From positions 434,001 through 498,000 of the forward strand of contig NHNW01000023.1 in NCBI GenBank assembly GCA_002786025.1: a stretch of DNA of 64,000 nt. The letters run 5' to 3'. The notes under the pieces were generated by a model, which was not told the origin of the DNA, searched no databases, and saw only the letters and a list, made by a program, of their open reading frames with translations. This document shows, piece by piece, positions 22,782 to 33,589 of the stretch. The translations under genes were made by a program, and so were the position numbers. The first letter of the stretch is position 1. Each line of letters opens with the position of its first letter. Source of the DNA: Zasmidium citrigriseum (Eukaryota > Ascomycota > Dothideomycetes > Mycosphaerellales > Mycosphaerellaceae).

Positions 22782-25700
22782 TCACTGACTGGGACTGGGC
22801 TTGCTGACCGACAACTTGAGGGTGAGCTTCTTCTTCGGCGGTCCCATGGGATTGGGACCGGCGTCTCCGTTCGCACTGCCTCCTCCCGTGTTTCCACCAC
22901 CGGCGCTGGCTGGCGGCGACATGCTGAGCGATGTAAGCCCTGAACCAGTCAATCCTGTCAGCGATAATGGCGGAGGCGGCGAGTTGGCGAGGAAGCCGTT
23001 CTGCGTCGTAGGTGTCTGCTCAGTCGAAGGGCTTGCAGCGAAGGTCGAACCGTCAGTTGCGGGTGGGCCGAATGACCTAAATCCGCCCACGTTCAAGTTC
23101 AGCGGCTGGGGCTGACTTTGAGGTGTCGGTGGTTGTGGTGAGGCAGAAGTCAGCGGCCGCGAAGGCTCCTGTGAGTTCTTCCGGCTCTGTGAAGGGGTCG
23201 AAACTGGACCGCGGCCGAGATGTCGTGGGCCAGACATTATCTCCTGCGCTTTCCTAGAAGCTTTCATGCCCAGGTCAAGGACCACCATGCGACTCTGCTT
23301 AGGAACCTTCGTGATCTTCGGGCTGATGTCGACGCTCGCCTTTCGCTTGTTACCACCAAGAGACAGCTTGAAGCCAGACTTCTCGATGGTCGGCGTGGGT
23401 GCTGATTGCACGACGGGTGTGGGAATAGCAGGCGGCGGCATGAACGCATGACTGTTCTGCTGCGCTTTCGCCTCCTGCTGCTTCGCATGCTGCTCTTTCG
23501 CCTGCTCGATTCGAAGACGCAGAGCTGCGGCTTCTGCTTCCTTGGCCAGGTAGGCTGCACTATCGTCCGCCAGTGGCCCGGTATACTTCAACTCGTAGCT
23601 CTGCAATGCCAGATAATCTTCAAGCTGCAAACCCTTGCTTGGCCGGGTTCTGTATGCGCCGTGCTGATAGAAACGCATCTTCCCCTTGCCCTCGTGCACA
23701 CATCTGTACGGCCGAGGAAGCTTCAACATGATGGTGTGCGAGGTCACAGGCTCGTAGATCAGAGCAGCCACCTCGCAGAAGGCCGAAATCTCGTCGAGTG
23801 AGATGTCAGGCGATGTGGCGGCATACCACAGCGTTTTCTTGAATGTCTCGTCATTGGACAGCGCCGTCTTAAGCGCAGCCAGGGCGCCTTCTGGTGTGTT
23901 CCTCTTAGTCACTTCGATGGCCTTTTTGATCTCCGTGTTCTCTTCTTGCTCCAGTACGAGACCATCGGTCGGTGGCGGAGGAGGTTGCTTGGCTTCTTCC
24001 TCTGCTTCGTCACCAAACGCGATGTGACCCAGAGCTTCCCCGAAGTGACTGAGTAGCCTCTCGCGGAAGTAAGGCGAATGATCGTGAACGATTGAGTATA
24101 CCAAATGCTTCATCATGGGCATCCGCTTGGTCAGGCCGATCTCGTTTAGACATCTGAAAGCTTCCAGACGCACATTGTCCGCTGTGCTGGGTCTCGTGTA
24201 CTGCAGCAGCTCCTTGGCCTTGTCCTTGACGATCCCGGCTTTCGTGAGCTTTTGCAAGCACTCGATCGCGGTCGTCGAGTAGATGTTTTGGTACGTTAGC
24301 ACCCACTCGTCAATCCTCCTGTACCTCTCGATTTCATTGACGGCCATCTGCTCGAACTCTGCATCGGGATTGTATGGCTCCTCCGGACCTTCCTCTTCCA
24401 TAGGCTCTTCGTCCCCAAAGTTGAACTCATAAGTCGGCGCGGCAGTTGGCTGGACGATTCGGTGGGAAACCACCAACGAATCCGCCAAGCAACGCATCAG
24501 AGTCGCCACATAGTGACAATCCGAGAAGGCGTTGTCGGAATTGTCATTAAACTTCAGCTGGTCGACAAAGAACTGCCGCACAGCTTTGGGCACTTTGCCA
24601 TCGTCGTCCCGCAAACGAGACATGGCCTCGGGAATGGCGCATTGCATGATGAAGGTCACCCGAGATTCGAAATCGTTCGGTCGAGGCATGACGCCATCTT
24701 CTTCGCAGAACATCTCGGCGAATGCCTTCATCAGCTGGTGCTGTCCAATCTCCAGCAGGTTCTCCTTCCCGGTGTCTCGCCCAAGCTTGGCCAGGCCCTC
24801 TGCCGCCATCACTCGAATGCCGTGGAAGTATCGCTCGTCGACCAATGTCCGCACCAGAATGGTGAGCGACATCTTGTGCGGATTCGAGCCGAGTAGGTAT
24901 CGCATGGATTCGTACTGTGCAACAATGTCCCTATCTTGCTGCAGCTGGGAGATGTACATGTACAACGGCATTTTGAGATGGATCTTCCCTATCCATTCAA
25001 AATCTGCGTCCATGCGAATCCATTCGTAACTTTCCAGGCCCATTGTATCTTCGTCTTCTTTAGTCCACTCGGCAAGCTTCCAGTCTTTGATCTCAGCCTC
25101 GGAGTCGAGGGTGTCGCCTAAGCTGTACACCAGGGTATCTTCACCGCCTTCGCCAGTGTTGGCGCCCTCGGCTAAAGCACGTTCTTTCTGTCGTTTGGAC
25201 CGTTTGAGACGCTTGTACTTGGTGTTGTATGGGATTTCCAGCCTCGTTATGGGCTCCTTGATTTCAACAATATGCTCGTAAGGAGTACCGTCCGCCTCGT
25301 GGATACGAATGGTCATTGGACCAGTAAAGACGGGAAGCGGTTCAGGCGCCCAGACCTCCTGCACATGCTCTTTCACTTCCTTCATGAAATTGCTTGGTTC
25401 GAAAGGTGGCTTCGTCCTGCGCTCAAGTTGGCGCTGTGTGAGTGTCATCACCACCACGAGCTTCTTCTTATTGAAGGACTGCGAACACTCAAAGATGGGA
25501 CAGCCGGCTCCAAAGACCCATTGCCGGAAGAACGACTCCAGCTTGTTGTGACCAAGCTTCTCGCAGGTCCGTTGGAAGTCTTGAGTTGAGAGTTCGCCGT
25601 TGCTCAAAGAACCCGTCCGCGCATTCAGTAAGACCTTGTTGACAATTCGCATCACTCCCGTAGATCCGCTCGATTTGACGAGTCGTCGATCCAGAATTCC

Positions 25701-27275
25701 CAACACCAGAGCAGACTTGAGGTGGATGAACTCGCGGATTGTAGGATCGATGTGCAAGAGGTTGCCTTGCTGGGCGATTGACGGTCGATCGACGTCAAGT
25801 TCGAACACCCTCTCGGATGCTTGCTTTTGTTCCCACCGATATTGGTTGTTGCCCGACAGATGCTTCATATAGACGTCTGTGAGGTAGCCAGCAATACCGG
25901 CGATCACCCAGTAGTCGGTGGGATCCTTGGGGATGATGTTGACGCCGCTCCATTGATCGGCCACTGCCCGTACCAGGATGCGAGTATGTCTGTGCAGTGG
26001 TTCAATGATCTCGGCGGGGAAGAGAAGGCGCGTGCTGCAGATCGAAAGCCCAGCAGCAGCTGTCGTATCGTAGACAAGGTCGTCCACAAAGAGCATCTGA
26101 TAGCTGGGGAACGGGAATCGGCCACAGTTCACTGTGATGTGATCGATGGCGCGACAAACGGGGAAGCAAGTGTTGTGCACTTCGTCCGCCCTGCCAGGCA
26201 AGCAGAATCCCTCCACTTTGACCGCACTCCCGGCAAGTTTCGTTTCGTCGTCGGTCTCACGAGAGACTGTCAAGTCTACCGTCTCAAAGGGCCCGACCGC
26301 AAAGCCAACGTGCCGAGCCGTGACTGCATCATTCAAACTGAAGGTGACCGTATGTTTCGTATCATCCTCGGCGTCCACAACATCGTCCACGGCATCGCCA
26401 ACGCAAAGTGCTGTCAGCTCAAGAGCCGCATCCTCATCGCTCAGATCGATTAGGTACCCGTTCCGGGGCTGATCCTTGTCTCCATTCGCTGCTGACTTCG
26501 AATCGATGCCGTTGACCATCTCAACATCACCGTCCTGCTGCGGTTCGGCATGACCATTCGGCTGCGACTCGATGGCTTTCGGCGTCCTGAAGGCGTCTCC
26601 CAGCGTGCGCGGCAGCCGTATCGCAATCTCCCATGCGCAGCGCGAGTTCGCATCATCGACACAAGGAAAGATGCTCGAGGTGTTGCCCGGCCATGGCTCG
26701 AGTTTGGTGTAAAGATATGGGTATCTCTTGTCATACCTTTCGCAGCCAATCCAGTGTATTCCATCGCGAAAGTTGTCCACCTCAAACTCGATGGTTATCT
26801 TGATGGGCGCAAATTGCGGGATCTGCTGCTGCAACTTCTCCACCACCGGCGTCTCTGCCACGGCCATCGCATCCGTCTCCTGCTTTTGTATACTCGGCGT
26901 CCCATTATACAGCGGTAAAGAGGTGGAAGGATCGACCTGGAGTTCCTGAATCTTTAGCTTCGGCGGGAGGGTGATGGTGAGCTGCGGCTCGGGCGAGGGT
27001 CGCAGCGAGGGCGCGATCTTGGACTTGAGCATATCATGCTGGTGGACGGTTGACTTCGCGGACATGTGCGCCCGCCGGTAGGGATCATCGTATTCCCACT
27101 TCGCGGTGATGCCACCCGCCTGAACGAGAGTTGGCCTGCATTGTCGGCAGTGCAGGCGGATCTGCTTGAGCTCTTTGACGAGCGGCTGGACGGTGATCTC
27201 AGTGCTGCCTTTGATGGCGCGGGCGGGGAAGTCGATGTCGAGGTCAACGCGCTGCTTCAGCGCCTGCGCCTCCAT
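22782..27275 (-). CDS. TAF2: transcription initiation factor TFIID subunit 2
   Basis: A single 1,497-residue frame. It opens with the M1 aminopeptidase-like, non-catalytic fold of TAF2 (QRVDLDIDFPARAIKGSTEI). WIGCERYDKRYPYLYTK and CVDDANSRCAWEIAI follow. A long helical region contains FRQWVFGAGCPIFECSQSF, and the C-terminal 170 residues are low complexity (P, S, Q, G), ending in a basic KKKLTLKLSVSK. No zinc-binding HExxH is seen, as expected. TAF2 is a TFIID subunit that contacts initiator DNA around the start site. An upstream in-frame ATG is lacking; TAF2 orthologues often have a short first exon, so the true N-terminus could lie in another exon upstream of 27275. Confidence 0.92.
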   Translation of the reverse strand: MEAQALKQRVDLDIDFPARAIKGSTEITVQPLVKELKQIRLHCRQCRPTLVQAGGITAKWEYDDPYRRAHMSAKSTVHQHDMLKSKIAPSLRPSPEPQLTITLPPKLKIQELQVDPSTSLPLYNGTPSIQKQETDAMAVAETPVVEKLQQQIPQFAPIKITIEFEVDNFRDGIHWIGCERYDKRYPYLYTKLEPWPGNTSSIFPCVDDANSRCAWEIAIRLPRTLGDAFRTPKAIESQPNGHAEPQQDGDVEMVNGIDSKSAANGDKDQPRNGYLIDLSDEDAALELTALCVGDAVDDVVDAEDDTKHTVTFSLNDAVTARHVGFAVGPFETVDLTVSRETDDETKLAGSAVKVEGFCLPGRADEVHNTCFPVCRAIDHITVNCGRFPFPSYQMLFVDDLVYDTTAAAGLSICSTRLLFPAEIIEPLHRHTRILVRAVADQWSGVNIIPKDPTDYWVIAGIAGYLTDVYMKHLSGNNQYRWEQKQASERVFELDVDRPSIAQQGNLLHIDPTIREFIHLKSALVLGILDRRLVKSSGSTGVMRIVNKVLLNARTGSLSNGELSTQDFQRTCEKLGHNKLESFFRQWVFGAGCPIFECSQSFNKKKLVVVMTLTQRQLERRTKPPFEPSNFMKEVKEHVQEVWAPEPLPVFTGPMTIRIHEADGTPYEHIVEIKEPITRLEIPYNTKYKRLKRSKRQKERALAEGANTGEGGEDTLVYSLGDTLDSEAEIKDWKLAEWTKEDEDTMGLESYEWIRMDADFEWIGKIHLKMPLYMYISQLQQDRDIVAQYESMRYLLGSNPHKMSLTILVRTLVDERYFHGIRVMAAEGLAKLGRDTGKENLLEIGQHQLMKAFAEMFCEEDGVMPRPNDFESRVTFIMQCAIPEAMSRLRDDDGKVPKAVRQFFVDQLKFNDNSDNAFSDCHYVATLMRCLADSLVVSHRIVQPTAAPTYEFNFGDEEPMEEEGPEEPYNPDAEFEQMAVNEIERYRRIDEWVLTYQNIYSTTAIECLQKLTKAGIVKDKAKELLQYTRPSTADNVRLEAFRCLNEIGLTKRMPMMKHLVYSIVHDHSPYFRERLLSHFGEALGHIAFGDEAEEEAKQPPPPPTDGLVLEQEENTEIKKAIEVTKRNTPEGALAALKTALSNDETFKKTLWYAATSPDISLDEISAFCEVAALIYEPVTSHTIMLKLPRPYRCVHEGKGKMRFYQHGAYRTRPSKGLQLEDYLALQSYELKYTGPLADDSAAYLAKEAEAAALRLRIEQAKEQHAKQQEAKAQQNSHAFMPPPAIPTPVVQSAPTPTIEKSGFKLSLGGNKRKASVDISPKITKVPKQSRMVVLDLGMKASRKAQEIMSGPRHLGRGPVSTPSQSRKNSQEPSRPLTSASPQPPTPQSQPQPLNLNVGGFRSFGPPATDGSTFAASPSTEQTPTTQNGFLANSPPPPLSLTGLTGSGLTSLSMSPPASAGGGNTGGGSANGDAGPNPMGPPKKKLTLKLSVSKPSPSQ

Positions 27276-27805
27276 CCTGCCAGCATCGCGTAGGAATACG
27301 TGTCGGGTGGTATGCGTCGTCGGCGGTGTCGAGGGTTGTGTGGCGGGCGTCTTCAGATGCGGTGGTCGTGAGTTGTAGAGTCGAGGTGCTCAAGAGCGCG
27401 ACCCCGAAAGCTTCGGCCCGCTTGCCGAAGCTTGGACCAAGTCGCCGCAACTCACTCGTGACGGGCATCTGACAGTCACTCGTCTTCAATCAACAACTTC
27501 ATCGACGACATCACCAAGGAAAGCCGGCGTGGGCGCATGTGTCTGAGCTTGAGTTTTGCACAGTTCTATGCCAGAAAATTGCAGCGATCGCTTCAGCCGG
27601 CAACGATTTCACGCCATCGCCCCTTCCTTCACTGCATGCCCTTCCTCGTCAACCTGAGGCCAGAACTCCGCCTCCACCCAGACTACTTGCCTGAATGCCG
27701 CCTCACATTCCTTCCACACCCACCCATCCTCCTCAACACCCCATTCAATCGCCACTAATAAAGCAAGTCAGCTCACATGGAAAACTGTGGCGATCGCCAG
27801 AAATC
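27276..27805. other. intergenic region
   Basis: This should hold the TAF2 promoter, possibly a short unrecognised first exon of TAF2, and the 3' UTR of the TenA-like gene. Confidence 0.45.
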
Positions 27806-28420
27806 TTACTCACTCTTATTGACAAGCCCTCCCAGCCTCCTAACAAAGGCCTCAAACTCCGGCGAGCTCCAATTCGGCACAAACACCCTCTGCATTACAT
27901 CCCTATCCTTCGCTCTGATGCTTTGATCCATCCTCGACCAAGCATGTCTCCATGCTCGCAGATAGCACTCCTCGGTCGCCCACAGTACTGTCAATCCCAC
28001 AATCAGAGGCCTGCCCTGTGCCATGCTGCCAGCGAAGAGATCCTGATAGCATCTCGTGGCTCGCGCGGGGACTGTCGCTTCCGGACAGCAGATCTCCTCC
28101 AGGAAACCTTCAGCGGCGGCAGCTTCTTCGAACATTTTGACTTCGTTGCGGATGTTGTTGAGGCAGTCGATGAGAGCGTCTGCGATGCGCCATTCGATCG
28201 TTGTTTCTCGGTCCGGGCCTGTTGGGATTGAGACTTGGGAGAGCAGAGTCCCAATGAAGTTGGTGTATGAAAGGGCGTACAGCCGATCTTGAGCTAGCCA
28301 TTGCTTCAGTTTGTGAGGTTCGAGAGACGCTGTTGCGGCGGCAGATAGGAATGGGTGCGTCGTGGCCTTCTGAAGTGCTGGCTCGTCGAGCTTGACCAGG
28401 TGTGCTGTGAGTGAGGGCAT
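27806..28420 (-). CDS. TenA/THI-4/PqqC-family protein
   Basis: This single-exon protein of 204 residues is close to the usual TenA length (about 220). It has the alpha-helical TenA pattern: HPFLSAAATASL near the N-terminus, LKQWLAQDRLYALSYTNFIG, a central helix with NNIRNEVKMFEE, and a C-terminal W(A)TEECYLRAWRHA block. TenA proteins hydrolyse aminopyrimidine products of thiamine degradation for salvage; some eukaryotic members lack the catalytic cysteine. A Cys pair (EEICCPEAT) is present, but I cannot assign it as catalytic. A role in thiamine pyrimidine salvage is inference from family. Confidence 0.82.
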   Translation of the reverse strand: MPSLTAHLVKLDEPALQKATTHPFLSAAATASLEPHKLKQWLAQDRLYALSYTNFIGTLLSQVSIPTGPDRETTIEWRIADALIDCLNNIRNEVKMFEEAAAAEGFLEEICCPEATVPARATRCYQDLFAGSMAQGRPLIVGLTVLWATEECYLRAWRHAWSRMDQSIRAKDRDVMQRVFVPNWSSPEFEAFVRRLGGLVNKSE

Positions 28421-29121
28421 TGTGATCCCGATCTTGATACGTTGTCTTGTAGGTACCCGAGTTAGTGTGAAAGTTCGATTTAAAGGTGTGGTCGACTTTC
28501 GGGAATGAATGAGGTTATATACAATACAGCATAGCGATGCTCTGGAGTCAGCTGGCCTTGCATGGACCCGTGAACGGAAAAGAATGCAACATGTGAATGA
28601 CCAAGATCAAGCGAGTGAGAACTTGGACGAAGAGATGACGTTGGTCCTGAGGCCGGGAGTCGATATCACTTCCATTATTGCGCCGATAATGTGCTGTTAT
28701 GTTGGATACGGTCGCGACTCCGCAAATTCTTTCTCTTCCATCGTCCATCGTCCATCACTGCGAGACTCATCACACCAAAACGAATGGCGGCATCAAGCAT
28801 TTCGCATTTGAAGCCAGAGCACCAGTTTGGGGACGACCAATTGTCAATCACTGCACCGAGCAGCGTTGTCTTCCCAGAAGTTACCAATGGCACGAACGTT
28901 TCATTCCACTCAAGCATGAACGTCTCGAAGGCAACAGGAATCTAACAAGATCTTGGAAAGGTAGAGTCAAGGTATGTTGCTGCAGCAATTTGATTTCCGA
29001 ATTTCTTTTATGAAAGACCACGATTCAAACTCCCTCAAACTCCTCTCAATGCTCTATGCCATCTCCCTCACCTACCATACACCTCGCTAAACCCACGATC
29101 CCATCCCACACACCCCCTTCA
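28421..29121. other. intergenic region
   Basis: This should hold the promoter of the TenA-like gene and the 3' region of the small Q/P-rich gene. Small frames here look non-coding. Confidence 0.45.
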
Positions 29122-29445
29122 CTACTGAATCGTCTTCTCGTTCCCATAATACGTCGCCGCCTCACCGGTGCGAGGGACATCGTTCGTCTGAGGAACATTA
29201 TTCGCCTCAATCGATCTCGGAACATTGTTGCCGTCATTGCAATGATATCCGCATTGACCGTTGCACCACGTCTGGTGGAGATATCCATTGCCATCCCGGG
29301 TCTGTTGTTGCTGCTGGGGATAGTACATTGGTGGTGCGGCCTGAGGTGGTTGGGTCTGTTGCTTTTGGTGGTCGAAGGCTTTGATGCCTTGGTGGCCGAG
29401 GTAGCCGATTGTGCCCCATTTGATGCCGGATTTGATGAGGCCCAT
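29122..29445 (-). CDS. small glutamine/proline-rich hypothetical protein
   Basis: This 107-residue frame starts with a basic, weakly hydrophobic helix (MGLIKSGIKWGTIGYLGHQG). A Q/P tract with several Q runs follows, then a segment with two closely spaced cysteines (WCNGQCGYHC). The opening resembles many small uncharacterised fungal proteins that start with a similar amphipathic helix, which could anchor to membrane. An overlapping longer frame (29046-29573) in another register is basic and repetitive and looks like a shadow. No function is proposed. Confidence 0.5.
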   Translation of the reverse strand: MGLIKSGIKWGTIGYLGHQGIKAFDHQKQQTQPPQAAPPMYYPQQQQQTRDGNGYLHQTWCNGQCGYHCNDGNNVPRSIEANNVPQTNDVPRTGEAATYYGNEKTIQ

Positions 29446-30693
29446 GGCGACTGTGGTTGAGGTTGGTAAGGTTGTTGTTGGTTGTGTGGGAAGAAGTTCT
29501 TGGTTGTGGTGAGTTGACTTGTTCGATTGCTTGATTGATGCTGAATACTCCAGTCCATCAACGAGAACTCCACGAATACTTATACCTTTCCACTCCGCGG
29601 ATCAACCCCACCTACTCAAGGACTCAGCCATGAAACATCAACACCGCCCTCCTCCATCATAGAGCATCTGGTCCCCTCAGCGCGACTGTTTCTGAAAGAA
29701 CTCGAATCCTTCGCCTTCTGATACGTCACCTCTGGGCTATGGCTCGGGCTCGGAAAATTCGGTTTCGTTGCGCTGGCTGCGAACCAATCACAATACCAAA
29801 AAACATGGCGATCACTTCTGCAACAAGAAGTCGCTTTCGCTCGAGGATTCCATGGCTGAGCTTGGCTGAGCTTGTTGCCAGCAGCTTTTTTCTTCATCTG
29901 AGGTTCGTCATCGCCCTATAGCGTTCTATCATTGGAAGGATTGATGGGCCATCGTTTAGAGAAGTCCCTTATGACTGGATAGTGAAGTTGACTTTGGCGG
30001 TTGCTGCGACAGGTGCAGCCTATTTGGTGGCGTCGCTCGTCCGAATGGATCAATTGACGAAGCAGGGCAGACTGTGACGCTAGGCCAAAGAAGATATTGC
30101 TGGTAAGTCTGTTATACACTGCCTGGCGCAACAAGGCCTGGCTGTTGCCTCAAACGCCTTCTCATGTGGCTTTGTGGAAGCTACTTGCGATCACCAACTG
30201 CTGATATCATTCGGTAGCTGGCACTAGATGCCCTTCGTTGAGAGGCGGCGAGCCCAATCGAAATTGCAGTTGAGGCACAAGACGCAGCTCGCACGTTTGT
30301 TCAAACGACCATGCTGTTCGAGCACATATGCCTTGTCGTCAGACGTACAAGTGTTGTTTTGCCAAGGCGTCGACATGCTGGTATACCTACTGTTTGTCTC
30401 TTTTTCTTGTTCCATACGAATTTTAAACCTTGTTGGCTGTGTTTCTGACACTTCCAGCTCCTTCTTCCAACTTCCGGGGACGTAGATGTGTGAGTGTTCT
30501 CTACCGGAGGCTCTCTTCGCATTTGCAAGACTGACGGGCATTCCAGGAGATTCGCGAAACATGATGCAAATTCGGCATTTGCTTCTACATTCACTTCACT
30601 GCCAAGCCACATGTGCGGATGACTAGGAATCGTCTCGCGTGCTTCGCGCTTGCCACGCTTTTCGTCACTGCCATTTCCTAATTTCCAAACTTC
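29446..30693. other. gene-poor stretch
   Basis: About 1.25 kb between divergent genes. Several frames of 60-112 codons exist on both strands but none has recognisable motifs or coding-like composition. It should contain the promoter of the secreted-protein gene at 30694. Confidence 0.45.
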
Positions 30694-31663
30694 ATGCGAA
30701 CCTCACTTCTCGTGTTCATTGGGGCATCACTTCTGCAGATTGCCGCGACCATGGCGGTGATGGATGGGCAAGGCTACATCAACCCAGGCGACGACCCCTC
30801 GTCTCCGAAAGCACCATACGACGAATACGACGAAGACGTAATTGTCGCCCTAATCACCAAGATCTACGAAACGCTGCTCAGACTCGGTCCCATGGACGAC
30901 TCGGCCGTGGCGTGGGCACCACCTGAAGGTCATCAGCTCGACTTCACTAGCCTTCCCGCTCGCGCCGTCGTCGATCCCCGCGTCGTATCGCTCATGAAGC
31001 GATTGCCCATCAGTACGAAAGACAGTAACGGAATCGCTCCAGGCCTGGTTGCGGTAGACTTCCTACAGCCTCTCGGCATCTTTCGCAGTCGAGCTTTCAA
31101 CTTGCGCAACTACGACGATAACCTCCAGGTCGACTCGGCCATCTATGCCCCTCCGACCGCCCTCATGCTCTTCCAGGGATACTACGAGGACCATCCGATG
31201 TTGATCCTGGATATCTCTGGCAGTAAGTTCCAGTAAGATAGAGCTGGTTCTGACATTTGTGTTTATCAATGCGAAATAGACACGATTCGAAAGGTTGGCG
31301 ACCCCGAGCAGCTGGAGGACGAGTACACCGAAACGGAGGAGGACCAAGAAAAGCTCGATGACTACCGCTATAACTACCTCAACTGGCCAGCTATGTCAGC
31401 TCCTCAGTATCTCAAGGGCATGCTTCAGCACCTTCTCCAAGCCACCTGAATACCTGAGCCCGGAGGCTTCGTCATGCCTGTAGATCCAAAAGGTCGAGGC
31501 GCCAAGGTACGTTCTGATGGTCTCACAAATCTCACATCTTACTGATTCATGCTAGCCTGACATGCTAGAGCTCAAGCGAAAGCTGAAGGAGGACTACGGA
31601 TGGCCGCACAACTTCAGAGAAGAGGCCTGGAAAGAGGAGGTCCAGATGCGGGATGAAAGATAA
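30694..31663 (+). pseudogene. secreted-protein paralogue broken by an in-frame TGA
   Basis: Exons 30694-31222, 31280-31506 and 31556-31663 align with the neighbour at 31895, including intron positions and phases. A signal peptide (MRTSLLVFIGASLLQIAA) is followed by DEDVIVALITKIYETLLRLGP, seen nearly unchanged in the neighbour. The frame stops at TGA 31447-31449, where the neighbour has TGG (Trp in GLWIP). Downstream the frame stays open and homologous (FVMPVDP, YGWPHNFREEAWK) to TAA at 31663. As written it encodes 232 residues instead of about 287. Either it is a young pseudogene, it makes a truncated protein, or the stop is read through. The family function is unknown. Confidence 0.75.
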
Positions 31664-31894
31664 CGGGAGCGATATCAAGATAATCAGCAACTCGGTCTGA
31701 AGCTATTTGGGCAGTCTCTCAGTCCATCGGGGTCAGGCAGACGGCCAAGTGTGTCTTGCAGATTCACTGCAATGCCAAGAAAAGCATGTGACAGCCCGCC
31801 CTTCCGGCCCGCTCGAAGCCTCTCGAATTTGCACTCTCCCACACCTTCCCGCGACCCTCTTCGATTGCTCGTCGGACGACCTTCATTTCAAGCC

Positions 31895-33007
31895 ATGAAG
31901 CCCCAGTCCTTGGTCGCAGCCTTGGCAGCACTTCTCTCCATCCCCTCACCAATCACTGCAAACTTCTTCAACGCCACCTCATGGTTCTGGCTCGACTCGC
32001 AAGTCCCGCTCGAACTCGGTCCCGTCGTCGCACCCGCCATGGAGATGGATCTGTGGAGCGGAGTTCGTCCGACCAATAGTCCCGCCGAGCCGATTCCTGA
32101 CTACAACGAAGACCTCATCGTCTCCCTCATAACCGAAATCTACCACACCCTCCTCCGCCTCGGCCCTTTGAGCAATGACGATATCGTTTGGCCACCAGAA
32201 GGCGGCCACCAACTGAACCTCTCAATGGTCGAGGAAAAGAGCTTCGAGATCGACCCCAAAGCCCTCTCCCTGATGAGACGCCTCCCCGTCTGCCTCGACA
32301 CCCGTCCTGAGATCATTCCCAACCTGGGATCGATAAACTATAACCTCCCGAACTTGTTACTCTGGAGCCGCATGCTTGACGAGAGGGATGTATTCTTGGA
32401 TAAAGATGGACTTCCAATGATTCCTGCGCCGCCGACAACAGTGATGCTGTTCAGGGATAACAATGAGTTGATGCCGGTTGTGGTCCTTGACATCGCGGAT
32501 AGTGAGTCTTGCAACCTAGATCGTGCGCATCGAGTCGAGGCTGACTCCTTTTCGCAGATACCATCAGACAAGTCCATTTCGCAGAGTACCTCCAAGATGC
32601 CTACACCGAAACCGAGCAAGGCCAGAATGATATGGATTACCGGTGCAATTACAAGAACTGGCCGGCGATGTCTGCGCCAGAGTACCTGCGCAGCATCATG
32701 AGGAACCTCAGGGAGGGGCTCTGGATTCCTAGTCGATCGGGGTTTCTGATGCCCTTGGATCCACGTGAACCGGAGTTGTTCGTGAGTTGAGTCCCAATGT
32801 GTGCTATATCTTGATCTTGATGCTGATTCCTTGTAGGCTGAAGTATCCGTCCTCCGGAGATTGTTGATGGAGGTCTACGGATGGCCCGAAGACTTCCAGG
32901 AAGAAGCCTGGAAGCGAGACGTGCTAGGTTCCTGGAAAGAGAGCGTGGCCGAGTGGGAGGAAATGCTTCAAGAGCTGCTGAATGGCAAGCGTCCCACAGA
33001 GTGGTGA
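31895..33007 (+). CDS. secreted protein of unknown function, intact tandem paralogue
   Basis: Three exons (31895-32501, 32558-32781, 32837-33007) give 333 residues. A signal peptide (MKPQSLVAALAALLSIPSPITA) precedes the conserved helix DLIVSLITEIYHTLLRLGP, then DDIVWPPEGGHQ, LMRRLPVC, NTIRQV, NWPAMSAPEYL, FLMPLDP and YGWPEDFQEEAWK. All of these recur in the neighbour 30694-31663 at matching exon positions. An upstream in-frame ATG (31751) would add 48 residues without a signal peptide, so I prefer 31895. I do not recognise the family. Tandem duplication and predicted secretion suggest a role outside the cell, which is inference only. Confidence 0.75.
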
Positions 33008-33154
33008 TGGACTCTTCCAGCAGGACGAGGACGAGCGGTGAAGTCTTCAGCAGTGACGATGGCGCCCCGAATTGTCATCGCTGGCCTTTGAATGTCAGAA
33101 CTTGACGACTGCTCGACAATATCTCCCATTCGACCATCCCCTCTCCCCACGACC

Positions 33155-33589
33155 TCACAACCCATCCAACCCCCTCCGCCCCCTTATCCCCCACAACCTA
33201 ACACAAACCCACTCTCCCTTCCCCTCCCCACGCCACATCTCAAACTCAAGCACACTAACATGCCTACTCCTCACCCCCCTCCCCACACCCCCCAGCTCAA
33301 ACTCGACATAAACATCCGCACACCCACTTCCCCTCAAATAAGTACTCATCCCCATCACCTCAATACAATACTCCGGTGCCTTCGCAATATTGTCTTCGAG
33401 CCAGGAGAGGTATCCAGAGAGCGGGACAGATTCTGGCTCCGTGAATCCATCCGGGTCGGCGAGGAAGCCGGGTGCCATGGACGTCCATGGGGAGGAGGTG
33501 GGATGCAGGTTGCGGGTGTTGATTGCGTGGACGAAGGTCCAGACTGTTGACTCGAGGTGGGTTGCGAGTCCGCTGGGGTCGGATTTCAT
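33155..33589 (-). CDS. SnoaL/NTF2-like small protein
   Basis: This 144-residue single-exon protein has the shape of the SnoaL-like/NTF2-like fold: an N-terminal helix (STVWTFVHAINTRNL) ahead of PWTSMAPGFLADPD, a middle segment with YLSWLEDNIAKAPEY, and C-terminal strands (VYVEFEL, VLEFEMWRGEGKGEWVCVRLW). Many fungal members are small cytosolic proteins or domains of unknown ligand. It lies convergently 147 bp from the secreted paralogue's stop. The family call is moderate and the function is unknown. Confidence 0.6.
   Translation of the reverse strand: MKSDPSGLATHLESTVWTFVHAINTRNLHPTSSPWTSMAPGFLADPDGFTEPESVPLSGYLSWLEDNIAKAPEYCIEVMGMSTYLRGSGCADVYVEFELGGVGRGVRSRHVSVLEFEMWRGEGKGEWVCVRLWGIRGRRGLDGL

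Noticed and set aside
29046..29573. 175-codon minus-strand frame overlapping the small Q/P-rich gene
   Set aside because: Very basic and repetitive; the overlapping 107-residue frame has a more natural N-terminus.
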